This document shows positions 21,821 through 32,193 of a stretch of DNA of 40,514 nt, one piece after another (positions within the stretch are counted from its first letter, which is position 1; every line of letters starts with the position of its first letter). Position numbers and translations under genes: made by a program. The notes under the pieces were generated by a model. It did no database searches and was not told where the DNA came from. It saw nothing but the letters and a program-made list of their open reading frames with translations. Where the stretch lies: the NCBI GenBank assembly GCA_001970955.1, contig MPUH01000675.1:1-40514 (forward strand), in the 5' to 3' direction. The stretch comes from Stentor coeruleus. Lineage: Eukaryota > Ciliophora > Heterotrichea > Heterotrichida > Stentoridae.

Positions 21821-22741
21821 CTAAAAAATAACTGTATCTATCATAGAACCAAGCGAATGAAGTATATTCTGCGTCATAACACTATCAACATCCTGTTCTA
21901 ACCTTTTCTTCGGATCCAGTTTCCCTACTGTACTCACAACCATCTCCTGCTTAGTTTTTTTCATCTCATCCTGTATCCACTTATTATAATTCTCCGCTAA
22001 GCTGAGCATTTCCTCAACAGTTTTCAAATTCTCCTCCTCCCTCTTCTTAAAATCTTCAACTTTCAACCCTTGCACCCATTTTTTTTTCTGTAAATTCAAC
22101 AACATTGATTGTTCAAGTTCATTCTTCCTATAATTTATAGCCAAAGAATAATAATGTCTATTAAGCCCATGTAATAAAGCTGTTATAGATGGTTTATTCA
22201 AATGCCCAATATTTGATGTAGTTTGTCTAGGTTCCATTCCTCTCATAAGTACTTGTGGATTAATAAGTCTAAAAGCATCAATGACAACTTTACCTCTAAC
22301 ACTTTGAATAGGATCAATGACTACAGCAACAGCTCTTGATAATTGTTGTTCAAAACTTTGTTGAGTGTTCATATCTACACCACTAAGCCAACAACCAAAA
22401 CCAGGATGTGAATGATACCATCCTACAACCATTTCACCTCTACCGGTAAGTTTAAGCATTTCTGTCATGTTGATTTGAAATGCTTCATCTATTGATTCAA
22501 CACTTACTCCAGTACCTGATTGAGGCATAGCAAAAACATCGACAACACGTACGGTATAGTCATCGACTAATTCACCTAAGAGAAGACCCATAACTTCAAG
22601 AGGAACACCTGCACGACCATGTTTGAGCATTTTTAGAAGTGCTAAAGAGGAAATGTAGATCTGTTCACTTGTGTCTACAAGTTGAATATCACCAGCACCT
22701 GATTGCCGGCCTAATTGGCTTGATAGCATTCTCAGATCCAT
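21821..22741 (-). CDS. PSMD14: 26S proteasome deubiquitinase Rpn11/PSMD14
   Basis: 306 residues, ATG at 22741, TAG stop, close to the usual 310, so no intron is needed. It is the zinc metallo-isopeptidase of the proteasome lid that removes ubiquitin chains from substrates as they are unfolded. The JAMM/MPN+ motif is complete: Glu49 in VPLEVMG, and His110 and His112 in [17 protein letters not shown] with Asp123. The C-terminal helices used to pack with Rpn8 are present. The gene on the right ends only 21 bp upstream of this start, so its promoter must overlap the neighbour's 3' end. Confidence 0.98.
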   Translation of the reverse strand: MDLRMLSSQLGRQSGAGDIQLVDTSEQIYISSLALLKMLKHGRAGVPLEVMGLLLGELVDDYTVRVVDVFAMPQSGTGVSVESIDEAFQINMTEMLKLTGRGEMVVGWYHSHPGFGCWLSGVDMNTQQSFEQQLSRAVAVVIDPIQSVRGKVVIDAFRLINPQVLMRGMEPRQTTSNIGHLNKPSITALLHGLNRHYYSLAINYRKNELEQSMLLNLQKKKWVQGLKVEDFKKREEENLKTVEEMLSLAENYNKWIQDEMKKTKQEMVVSTVGKLDPKKRLEQDVDSVMTQNILHSLGSMIDTVIF

Positions 22742-22762
22742 TTTTATTATACTTAAGATTAA

Positions 22763-24424
22763 CTAAGAATTAATCATACCTGCTGCTTGCTCAATAAGCT
22801 GTTTAAGTATTGTTTCAGAGGGTAGATATTTGAAATCCACTTTTTTTTCAAAGACTTGATTTTTTGATTTTTTACTTTGAGATAGTAAATATTCGTTGAG
22901 TTTTTGTGAGTAGTACTGCTTTATAACATGATTTCTTACATGAGATGTTATTTTTATGTATCTATTTAAATGCACTGTTGATCCTCTACTAACAAGTTTT
23001 GCCATAAGAATATTCCAAAGCTTAAGTATTTCCTCAAGGCGAAATTTCGTCCTTCTTAAAAACGATTTTACTGTTTTTTGTATGTGTAATATTTTATCTA
23101 TAAACACATTAAAAGTGAAAAAAGTTTTGTTGTTAACTGCAGAGAGACGTATTGTTTTTATAAGCATGGTATTTGAGAAATTTTTATTTGGTTTATACAA
23201 ATTGTTCCAATACATAAGTAAATGGCTTCTTAGTCTTAGTAAAATAGTATTTTTGATGTTTTTTTTGATAAATTTGCCTTTGAATGATTTTTGGATACGT
23301 CTAGCAGCTGCGTTTCTTTGTAGTTTTTTTATGATTTTGTTACGATTTTCTTGAGTTGTTGAGTGGAATTTAGAAGCTGATCGTAACAATGATAAAAAAA
23401 TTACCCATTTTCTATATGATATAAGGTCTTGCTCTTTTTTCTCTTGTTGTTCTTTTTGTGCTTGTTCTAATTGGGACTGAATAACTTTTTTGTTTACTGT
23501 TCTGATTGCTTGTTCCTTTTTTTCTAAAGCTTTTAAGTATTTTCTATTAAGAACTTGAGATTTTTTTTCTTCCCAGGAACATAAAAGTCTATCTGTACTA
23601 GACACTGTGATATTCTTATTAAGTTTGAGGAAGTTTTTACTTCCTGATATTTTCGAGTAGCGTTCTTTACGTTGTTGAATAAGCTGGTCAACTTTTTTAT
23701 TGAACTTATTTCTCAGTTCTTCATTTTTTCTTAGTTCTTCAATTTCTCGGCTCACACTTCTTTTAGGTTTTTCTAATGTTTCACGTGGTATATAAACATT
23801 TTTGATCTTGCCAAAAGTTACACCAATAGAAAACTCTGTATCAGTTAAAGCTTCAATACTAATATACAAGTAGATGTATGGAAACTTCATCCCATTCTCA
23901 CATATCTCGAATTTATCTAAAACAAAAGCATAGTCTGCATTTTCTTGATTAGGTCTATCTACGCTTTTTGATACAAAAGTTTTAATCATACCTTTATTTC
24001 TTCTTATGTTAACTTTTAACGGTGACCTTTTACCATCACATTTGACTTTGAAATAATGAACCATATTCTCATTAAGACTTACAGATACAATTTCCCCTTC
24101 TCTTAATGTTTTATAATAACTTTCTTCTTTACCATTTGTAATAAGGTCAATACTTTGTAGTAAAGAGATAAAATCTTTATTACTTTGTGTATATGTGACT
24201 TCAATATTATCATTTTTTATTGGGAGAAAGATTGGGTTGATATTTGAAGTTTGATTAATTTTTCTGTTCTCAAGTTGAGTTAAAGTACTTATTTTTGGAA
24301 CTTTGAACTGTCTGGATATAGGACTAAGTCTGCCATTTGATTCTTCGGTTAATAGTGGGTTATGAAGAGGTGGAAGGTAATTGTTGGATAAGGATCTTTT
24401 TTCAAGGTGTGAATATTTATTCAT
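22763..24424 (-). CDS. IQ-motif, coiled-coil protein with a beta-rich N-terminal domain
   Basis: 553 residues, ATG at 24424, TAG stop. Residues 1-60 are disordered; about 75-215 form a beta-rich domain with the pattern of a PPC-like or C2-like sandwich (not firmly identified). A charged coiled coil follows at about 225-340. An IQ motif, AAARRIQKSFKGKFIKK, lies at about 373-389 and a related basic helix at about 440-460; IQ motifs bind calmodulin or centrin. The remainder is helical. A cytoskeletal or ciliary role is likely for a calmodulin/centrin-binding coiled-coil protein in a ciliate, but this is inference. Only 21 bp separate its stop from the PSMD14 start. Confidence 0.78.
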   Translation of the reverse strand: MNKYSHLEKRSLSNNYLPPLHNPLLTEESNGRLSPISRQFKVPKISTLTQLENRKINQTSNINPIFLPIKNDNIEVTYTQSNKDFISLLQSIDLITNGKEESYYKTLREGEIVSVSLNENMVHYFKVKCDGKRSPLKVNIRRNKGMIKTFVSKSVDRPNQENADYAFVLDKFEICENGMKFPYIYLYISIEALTDTEFSIGVTFGKIKNVYIPRETLEKPKRSVSREIEELRKNEELRNKFNKKVDQLIQQRKERYSKISGSKNFLKLNKNITVSSTDRLLCSWEEKKSQVLNRKYLKALEKKEQAIRTVNKKVIQSQLEQAQKEQQEKKEQDLISYRKWVIFLSLLRSASKFHSTTQENRNKIIKKLQRNAAARRIQKSFKGKFIKKNIKNTILLRLRSHLLMYWNNLYKPNKNFSNTMLIKTIRLSAVNNKTFFTFNVFIDKILHIQKTVKSFLRRTKFRLEEILKLWNILMAKLVSRGSTVHLNRYIKITSHVRNHVIKQYYSQKLNEYLLSQSKKSKNQVFEKKVDFKYLPSETILKQLIEQAAGMINS

Positions 24425-25084
24425 AATATATAGTATTAAAGGGTTAGAAAATTAAAGGAGAGTTATGGAAAATATTGGATTTATATAAGGATTTTTGAGG
24501 GTTTTTAGGATTTAAAAAGATTGGGTTGTGGATAAGAGGTTAAGATGGATTTTGTAGAGATTTATATGGATTATGAAGCGTGGTGAGAAAAATTGGATGG
24601 AAGTATTTGCTTGTTAGTTTATGATTTTTATTGTATTATAGGAAAAAGAGGTGATTGTTGAATATAATTTTTATTGTATTATAGGAATAAGAGGTGATTG
24701 TTGAATATAATTTTAATATAAGTAATTTGTTGTAGAGATGATATGGTTATAAATAAGGAGATATGCTTTGAATATAGTTTTAATATAAGTTATTTATTTT
24801 TGGGTGTATCTTTTTAATAAAATACTCAGGGTAATTTTAACTAAAGATAATTGAAATTTATGCATAAAACATTATCTTAAGGTTAGTATAATTGTTTATA
24901 ATCAAAAAAAAAAAATACAAATTTTATTATATAATCATATCTCTACATATAAAATCTCTAATTTCCAGGCCTCATTCACATATTAAAAAACACTTACAAG
25001 TAAATGAGAATCATTTTAAAAACTAAGATTTCAAGGAAAAAAAACGCACATTAGTCGTAATTAACAATCCAATTAATTATTAAA
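24425..25084. other. Divergent promoter spacer with tandem repeat
   Basis: It holds two promoters. 24481-24540 has 18 G and no C; the right third is A/C-leaning, flipping near 24880. A 43-bp direct repeat is listed separately. No gene was seen. Confidence 0.6.
24624..24709. repeat. 43-bp tandem duplication
   Basis: Copies at 24624-24666 and 24667-24709 differ at one clear position (GGAAAAAG versus GGAATAAG). A shorter related piece, TTGAATATARTTTTAATATA, recurs near 24701 and 24768. Confidence 0.85.
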
Positions 25085-26794
25085 ATGGGATGTACCGAGT
25101 CGCAAGAAAAGCTTCTGGTAAAGTCCCTAGCAGCTGAGCGCGAGAGCCTCAAAAAGTTAGAAACGGAGTTGCGTTCTCAAGTAAACATGTACGAATTCGA
25201 AATATCCAACCTTAAAGAACAAGTAAAAAAGCGTGAAAACCAAGAAAACCACATAATAGTCTCATTGAAAAAAGATCTTGATAGCCTAGTCGACCAACTA
25301 AACTCCCAAAAAAGCTGGAAATCCTACCAGATCCTTAAAAATCTTATCAGAAACTATCGAGAAGTTTATCATTACTCCGTTTATTGGGGTTTTGCTAAAT
25401 GGAAACACTCTCATTCCACAATGTCAGGCCTTTTTGACCTTGAAAATAATGAACTTAATGAAGAAATCATAGCTAAAGATATCAACACAGAAGAAGCACA
25501 TAAACTTATACTAAAAGAAAACAAAAATCTTTTAGCGAAAAGCATAATATGGGACCTTCACTCGAAAAATCTAGAAAACTCAACAAATAACATGGCGCTT
25601 TCTAAAGTTGTTAGGCTTTTTGAAGATATGATGGACTTGAAATATTCGCAAGATCTTAGAGATATTGAAGAAAAACGAAAGCCTAAAGGGATCCCAGAGT
25701 TTATGATTGATTTTTTAAATAGGTCATTTGGGTTGAAGAATCTTGCTTATAAAAACTTAAGTCAAATTGTCCCGACACTTATAAAAAATTCTGAGACTTC
25801 TAATTATCTAGCGCTTTTTTGCCGGTTTTTGCATGTACATATTTCAGACCCAGTGGGCTACACAATAGGTCTTTTTCTTATCCGCACACGTATAGAATTT
25901 AACAATTTAATAAACTCCAAAGCTAGCATCATATCAAAACTCGCTAAAAACACTCAAAATACTCAAAAACTCGAAGGTGGTTGGGCATTTCTCAGTGACA
26001 CTTTCAATCTTATCTACAACATGTTCGACAAAAGCCGTCTGACTAGATCACTAATCCTCTCTTTACTTAAACCTGAAACTATGTCAAAAGAGCATTATTT
26101 CCTTTTCCACATATCTTTCAAAATGTCCCGGGTTCCAATAAGCCCTGAAGAGCTCTACGACCTTTTAGACATAAAAAAAGAAGGTTCAATGCCAAATCGT
26201 ATTTTAATACAAGGTATAGTCAGACATCTCGATTTATGGATATCATCAGAAAATATCGATATTATATACTCAGCTTTTGATAGTCTAACCACAGGAAAAG
26301 TAACAAAAGATTGTTTTGTAATAAAACTAAGCCCAAAAACATATTTTAAAAATTCAATAAGCGAAAAATACATGATTTCAAAATGCCAATTCTTAGAAGC
26401 AATCCTCGAACTATACAACAAAATCCGTTTAAAAACCACAGCTTTGCTTATGAGTAAAATCACAGAAAATATACTAGAAAATATTGATGGGGATAAATTT
26501 AAAGAACTTGTCAAATCTTTAGATATAAGTATATGTGAAGATTTTTGTGAGTATATGTTTGAAGAAATACAAAATCAAGATTCAAATCGACATGTTGTTA
26601 AAGAGAATTTAGTTAAAACTTTAGTTGAATATGGTATTGGGGATAAGACTTTAAAAAGTTTTGGTAAGGTTTAATTAGTTATTCCAGGTTTGACAAATGG
26701 ATTTGATAAAAGACGCTCAGAAATAATCGGCCCGCTTATTGACCAGACAAAGTCTGAGCTTTTTAAATTAAAGCAGCCTGTTGAGACTTCATAG
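25085..26794 (+). CDS. Unrecognised protein, probably N-acylated, with EF-hand-like region
   Basis: The protein has 564 residues after removing a 15-nt intron at 26664-26678 (phase 1), whose TAA would otherwise truncate it; the TAG is at 26792-26794. The start is firm: Met-Gly-Cys-Thr-Glu-Ser is a good N-myristoylation plus palmitoylation signal, so it should attach to membranes. Residues 10-80 form a coiled coil. The rest is helical without a named family. Around 395-430 the sequence IDIIYSAFDSLTTGKV resembles a degenerate EF-hand without full calcium ligands. The calcium-channel gene converges with its stop just 8 bp away. Confidence 0.8.
26664..26678 (+). other. 15-nt intron near the 3' end of the acylated-protein gene
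   Basis: GTAAGGTTTAATTAG, phase 1, T9 A10. Splicing gives G|TT (Val) and extends the frame by 38 codons to TAG. Confidence 0.85.
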
Positions 26795-26802
26795 CATACT
26801 GA

Positions 26803-29800
26803 TTATATACTTATTTTGTCATTGTTTAAGGAATTTGAATTTTCTAGTAACAAAGATTTGTTAGTGTCTCCTGATTTAAAACTTGTTATGCCAGGGTAGT
26901 CTTCTTCGAAATCCCTTGGAGTTACACTCACACTTTCAAAAGGTCCCAAGCATTTTTCCTTTTTGCTTTCGACGTATTTTCTCCATGCATTAAAAGTTGA
27001 CTTAGCACACATCATTTCCATAAAACAGTTTCCTGTGTTAACGGAAATTGAAAACATCCTACTTGTCCTAACATGTATATTTGACCTAACCTTAACTTTG
27101 TTTTTCATTTTTTTAAGTTTCTTCTTCGTCGAGCCCTCTTCTTTCATCATAACTTTTTTCGCATTCGAGTTATACTTAAGTTTTTTCGCATATTTCCTCC
27201 TAAGTAACGCATAAAGAAAATCCTTAAAATACACCGATCCATCACTATCAACTTCAAGGTTCAAAGATGCTAAAATTCTCGAAAGTTTCTCATAATCCAC
27301 ATCATAACTAACACCCAAATCTTCACCTAATTCATACATAATTTCCCTTAAATACTTAAAATGTATAATCTCATCTTTACAATGATTCGTCCAAATAAGT
27401 TTAACTTCTTTAAAATCCTTATAAAAATTCTTTATAACACTATCAGGATTACTCATATAATCATCATAATTCTGTAAAATGACCATAATAAAAAGATTGA
27501 ACATAACAAAAGTTGATATTGTTATAAAGCTCATAAAATAAAAACAACTAAGAATAATCCCATGAGAATCATAAAAATCTTGCATCATGATATACCAATT
27601 TTCTCCAGTTGAGCATTTAAAAAGTGTTATCATTGCCATACCAAAATTTGTAAAATTCGAATAACTATCAATACTTCCACTATTTTCAATATCCCCAAAA
27701 AGATAAACTCCTAAAACAGCGTATATGAAAAATATTAGTAATAAAAGGCTTAAAACATTCATAATAGCAGGTAAGGAGTATGTCATTATTGTTAATAGGT
27801 TTTGTAAAGGTTTGAGGATTTTGAATAATCTAACAAGACGTGAGACTCTTAAAACTTTAAGGATTCTGATTAGTTGAGGGGCAAGTCTTAATAATGAGAT
27901 TCTGTTACTAAGAAAATATGTCATAAATAGATCTAGGGCTGAAGTTATAGCGACAAAAAAATCGAATTTATTCCAGTTGTTTTTAAAGTATTCTATAACC
28001 CCTTGTGCTATAAGTTTGATTAATGCTTCTATGATGAAGATTATTGTAAATACTAAATTTATTGTTTCTAATGAGGATGTGTATTGTTGTGGGGAGTTTT
28101 CATAATATATCGCCATTTGGATCATATTAAGAACTATACATACAAGAATGAAATATTGAAAATAGTCACTTTTTATAATTTTCAATAACAAAGCTCTTAA
28201 TCCAGTATGGTTTTGGATGTTATTTTCAAGTTTGAGTTTAGAGTTGATTATAAGCCTTTGCATTTCTACCCACATCACTTGTTCTTTGTTTAGAACTAAT
28301 GCTGATAAATGAGTTTCACTTGTTTTAGCTTCGTTAAATTTATCGAAAATAACACCTATGAATAAGTTTAAGAAAAAAAGTGCACCAATAAAAACAAAGG
28401 ATATAAAATAATATGCTACATAAGGATTGTAGTTATATATTGGGGCTATATCAATATCAACAGCATCTATTGCGGTATACATTATATCAGGCCAACCTTC
28501 TAGAGAACTTAGGATAAATAAAGTTATCATTGCATTTATGATGTTGTCGTAATTTGGGTATTTTGATGACCATGAATACCCTTGGCTTATACAAGCATCT
28601 TTTGTTGTTATCAGAGAATTTTTACATGAATAAAGTTTCCCACCAAATAACGAGACTCCCAAAATCGCAAACATAAGCCATACTATCATACAAACAACAA
28701 CAACATTAATAATCGCAACAATTGATTCTAAAAGAGCCTTGACAACAATTTTCATTGACACATTATGAGAAATAAACCTCAAAGGTCTCAATGTTCTAAG
28801 CAGTCTAAAAACTTTGATGTATTTGATAGAAATACTAGAAAAGGCAAAATCGATTATAGAAACCACAACAATAATAAAATCAGTACTATTCCACCAGTCT
28901 CTTAGATAAGATCCTTTGTCGTTTACTAATCCAAATGCGATACTTTTAATAATAAACTCTCCAGCAAAAGCAAAAGTTATAGCCACATCTATATAAGTTG
29001 AAACACTAGTAGTATTTGTTATATAAGTATCGACAACCAATTTCACACTACTCACAACAATTACAAAAAATATAAACCCTTCAAATTTAGAACTTCCTGA
29101 TACTTTCATACAAAGAATCCTCGCTTTATTTGTCTTTGAAAAAATCTTATAACTTTTCACACAATCCACCCCATCATATAATGCTTCCAATCTACTTAGA
29201 GAATTCAAATGCACCAACTCATTATCCTGTTCACTATCATCTTCTTGAAACTCTTCTATTTTCTTCTTCAAATCTTCCCTTTTTTTATTAAGTTTATCAT
29301 TGAAATTTTTATACAACGAAGTCCTTGTCCTATTAACATTATTCTTAGGGTCAGATGAATCATTTTGTACCAAGTCAATCATATCATCATCATTTTCACT
29401 AAAAGCATCTAACAAAATAGCTAAAAATAAATTCAGCACAACATAATTCCCTAAGAAAATCCAAGACACTAAAAACAAAGCACTAGCAGGTCCGACATCA
29501 GACTTCATAACACTAAAAAGGACGGTTTGCCAGTTTTCAAGGGTCAAAACTTGGAAAATTGTCACAAAAGCCCAATGAAAAGTATCAAAAGTACTTCTAG
29601 TTATAGTAACATCAAGCTTACCGGCAAAAATTTTAATCCCTAAAAGACTGTATATAATAATAAGTAACAATAAAAATAACGCAAGGTAAATAAATTTTGA
29701 TATAGTTTTTGATATCACTTGGAAAATATGAGCCATTGATTGCATATAACGAAAAAGCCGCACTATACGGACAACACGAATTAATCGGAAAATCCTCACA

Positions 29801-32193
29801 CCACGAAAAGCGGATATTGCTGAACCGGCTTTTGATATAAAAATCAACTCAACGATACTTAAAATTGTCACAATACCATCCATATAATTCATTGTATCTC
29901 TACTATATTGGATTATCCCAAGACCAAGCATTTTAAAACCCATTTCTATAGCGAAGATTATTGTAAAAATTGTATTCATTAGGGCTAGATTAGTTTCCAT
30001 AGCTGTTGGCATACCATATCGGTTTAAAGATAAAGTGACGATATTGGAAAGGACGATTAATGTGATGAAGATAGTAAAATATTTTGATTGGATTAAAAAT
30101 CGAATTGGCGTAGTTGCTTTTTCTAGAAAACCGGAAAAACCTGATTTCCAGATACGGTAGTTCATGTTGGAAAGACTTTGTATAATACTAATTCTAACAC
30201 CTCGGGATTCAGTGACATCAGTCCATATTGCGATGATATTTTTTGTTATGTTGTCTCTTTCTTTTATACACTTGATAAATTGCATTACCCCAACTTTAAC
30301 CTTGACAAACGCAACTTTACTTGTATGTTTTAATGCTTCTTTTTGAAACAGTTTCTGTAAAGGAAGTTTTTCTTTATGCACAAATTCCTCCACATCATTA
30401 TAAATATGTTCCTCAATTTCATCCATACCAAAAAGTTTTTCATCTCCAATCCTATATCTAAAGCAATACCTGCTTTGAAAATGCATTGTGTCCAAAGCTT
30501 CATAACCTTTTTTCTTCGGAATCACATCCTCAAAAGATTCTGAAATAAATGGACTTTCACATATCAATTGTACCTTAATTTGTGACCTAGAAAGTGATCC
30601 AAGTGATTTATACAAGGATTTGTTAACTTTTATAGTACTATTCATTGATATTAAATGTGGGGTTAATGAATTAGAATCACCAAGTTCAAGGCCACTTGTG
30701 ATTTGTCTTTGATATTTCATAGTACTTCTTTTTGTAATAGTTCTACCAATATTAGAAGTTACTCTACTAACTCCAGTATTAGAGCTTTCTACATAGTTAT
30801 TAAACAATAGTGAGTTTCTTCTGATCATTATAGATTTTCTTTTTGGCGATTCATCATCATAAGAGTTATAATTTTCTGAATCTGACTCGGAGTTTATTGA
30901 TCCATCGTATTGAGAAATTATCCCTGTTCTATGATCTCGTATTTCTCTAATTTGCCTTGCTAGTTCATCTGTGTGAACTATAGTGTCTTGATCTTTTTCT
31001 TGATTTTTTTTAGCTCGGACTTCATCCATAGCTACAGTAAAAGCTCCTTTGATTACAGCTAGGGTTAAGTTTACTAAAAGATAAGCCCCGGTAAATGTAA
31101 GCATAACAAAATAAATCACAGCCCAACGACTAAAAGCTCTTTGAACATTAAACAAAACATCTGTCCATCCTTCAAGCGTTACACATTGAAATACAATCAA
31201 AGTGGCTGAAAATAAGTTGTCGAAATTTGTCACCCCATATTGAGGGTTATCTAGAACTTCCATACAGAGAGTTTGATCTGAACAGGTAAAATCCCCACAT
31301 ATAATCCCAGTATCAACTCCACTGTGAATATCAACACAGTGTTTTTTCAAAATTCCAGACCATAGCTGTAAGGCGGCAATGGCAAAAATAATTAAAAATA
31401 TCAAAAGCAAAAACAATGAAGCCAAAAGTTGTTTTAAACTTGTAATCAATGCTATAAAAAGAACTCTTAGCCCACTGATAGATGTTATTCCTCTTAAAGG
31501 TCTTAAAATCCTCAGAGTTCTTAATGAAGATATATTTACACTAGTAGTTCCTTGATTAGACACCCAGCCGGTAATAACAATAATAGAATCTAAAACATTC
31601 CAATAGTCTCTAAAATAGCTTGTGTTTTTAAAAACCAGACCCAAACCCCCGATTTTTAATGCCATCTCTATTGTATAAATCACCAAAAACGTAAAGTCTA
31701 AAGCATCAAGTACAGTTTGCTCATTAGATGTTTGGTCAGTTAAAGACAAAAGCACAGTATTAGCTAAAATCACAGCTATTATAAAGTACTCAAACCACTG
31801 GTGAAAAATAACCAGCTGGCAAAACTCAGAAAATCCACACTTACACATCATAAAAGCTTTGCGGAATTCTAATAAAGGAAATTTGTCAACATAAAGGTCG
31901 ATTTCCTCATATGATGTCAAAGGTCTGAGTTTAATTATATCAAGGTAATCTCCGTTTTTAAAGTCTTTATTTGTATTTGGTACATGTGATAAACTTCTTA
32001 ATGAATACCCTCGAGCGTACTTTTTGGGTTGAGGTGATAACACTGAAATTTCTGATAAGTTTATATATGGTTTCAATTGAGGTATGTATGCTTTAGCATT
32101 TGACTCATGAAGCAAATTAACGAAAGTACGAGTCTTAACTTCTGAATTAGTGTTGGAAATTGTAGGATACTCTGATATTACTTCACTATTCAT
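26803..32193 (-). CDS. Voltage-gated calcium channel, four-domain alpha-1-like subunit
   Basis: 1796 residues, ATG at 32193, TAA stop, one open frame. Four homologous six-helix domains lie at about 128-390, 700-932, 1035-1290 and 1340-1575. Each has an S4 helix with Arg/Lys every third residue (for example RIFRLIRVVRIVRLFR in domain II). The pore motifs are TLEGW (E341), TLENW (E886), SLEGW (E1232) and TGENW (E1531): an EEEE ring, which marks calcium selectivity; sodium channels would have DEKA and NALCN-type channels EEKE or EKEE. Domain I carries the cysteine-containing extracellular turret typical of Cav channels. The C-terminus has an EF-hand-like region (about 1590-1670), then a basic stretch. 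In ciliates such channels drive ciliary reversal and calcium action potentials. The I-II loop is long (about 300 residues) and Ser-rich, a likely regulatory site. Confidence 0.95.
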   Translation of the reverse strand: MNSEVISEYPTISNTNSEVKTRTFVNLLHESNAKAYIPQLKPYINLSEISVLSPQPKKYARGYSLRSLSHVPNTNKDFKNGDYLDIIKLRPLTSYEEIDLYVDKFPLLEFRKAFMMCKCGFSEFCQLVIFHQWFEYFIIAVILANTVLLSLTDQTSNEQTVLDALDFTFLVIYTIEMALKIGGLGLVFKNTSYFRDYWNVLDSIIVITGWVSNQGTTSVNISSLRTLRILRPLRGITSISGLRVLFIALITSLKQLLASLFLLLIFLIIFAIAALQLWSGILKKHCVDIHSGVDTGIICGDFTCSDQTLCMEVLDNPQYGVTNFDNLFSATLIVFQCVTLEGWTDVLFNVQRAFSRWAVIYFVMLTFTGAYLLVNLTLAVIKGAFTVAMDEVRAKKNQEKDQDTIVHTDELARQIREIRDHRTGIISQYDGSINSESDSENYNSYDDESPKRKSIMIRRNSLLFNNYVESSNTGVSRVTSNIGRTITKRSTMKYQRQITSGLELGDSNSLTPHLISMNSTIKVNKSLYKSLGSLSRSQIKVQLICESPFISESFEDVIPKKKGYEALDTMHFQSRYCFRYRIGDEKLFGMDEIEEHIYNDVEEFVHKEKLPLQKLFQKEALKHTSKVAFVKVKVGVMQFIKCIKERDNITKNIIAIWTDVTESRGVRISIIQSLSNMNYRIWKSGFSGFLEKATTPIRFLIQSKYFTIFITLIVLSNIVTLSLNRYGMPTAMETNLALMNTIFTIIFAIEMGFKMLGLGIIQYSRDTMNYMDGIVTILSIVELIFISKAGSAISAFRGVRIFRLIRVVRIVRLFRYMQSMAHIFQVISKTISKFIYLALFLLLLIIIYSLLGIKIFAGKLDVTITRSTFDTFHWAFVTIFQVLTLENWQTVLFSVMKSDVGPASALFLVSWIFLGNYVVLNLFLAILLDAFSENDDDMIDLVQNDSSDPKNNVNRTRTSLYKNFNDKLNKKREDLKKKIEEFQEDDSEQDNELVHLNSLSRLEALYDGVDCVKSYKIFSKTNKARILCMKVSGSSKFEGFIFFVIVVSSVKLVVDTYITNTTSVSTYIDVAITFAFAGEFIIKSIAFGLVNDKGSYLRDWWNSTDFIIVVVSIIDFAFSSISIKYIKVFRLLRTLRPLRFISHNVSMKIVVKALLESIVAIINVVVVCMIVWLMFAILGVSLFGGKLYSCKNSLITTKDACISQGYSWSSKYPNYDNIINAMITLFILSSLEGWPDIMYTAIDAVDIDIAPIYNYNPYVAYYFISFVFIGALFFLNLFIGVIFDKFNEAKTSETHLSALVLNKEQVMWVEMQRLIINSKLKLENNIQNHTGLRALLLKIIKSDYFQYFILVCIVLNMIQMAIYYENSPQQYTSSLETINLVFTIIFIIEALIKLIAQGVIEYFKNNWNKFDFFVAITSALDLFMTYFLSNRISLLRLAPQLIRILKVLRVSRLVRLFKILKPLQNLLTIMTYSLPAIMNVLSLLLLIFFIYAVLGVYLFGDIENSGSIDSYSNFTNFGMAMITLFKCSTGENWYIMMQDFYDSHGIILSCFYFMSFITISTFVMFNLFIMVILQNYDDYMSNPDSVIKNFYKDFKEVKLIWTNHCKDEIIHFKYLREIMYELGEDLGVSYDVDYEKLSRILASLNLEVDSDGSVYFKDFLYALLRRKYAKKLKYNSNAKKVMMKEEGSTKKKLKKMKNKVKVRSNIHVRTSRMFSISVNTGNCFMEMMCAKSTFNAWRKYVESKKEKCLGPFESVSVTPRDFEEDYPGITSFKSGDTNKSLLLENSNSLNNDKISI

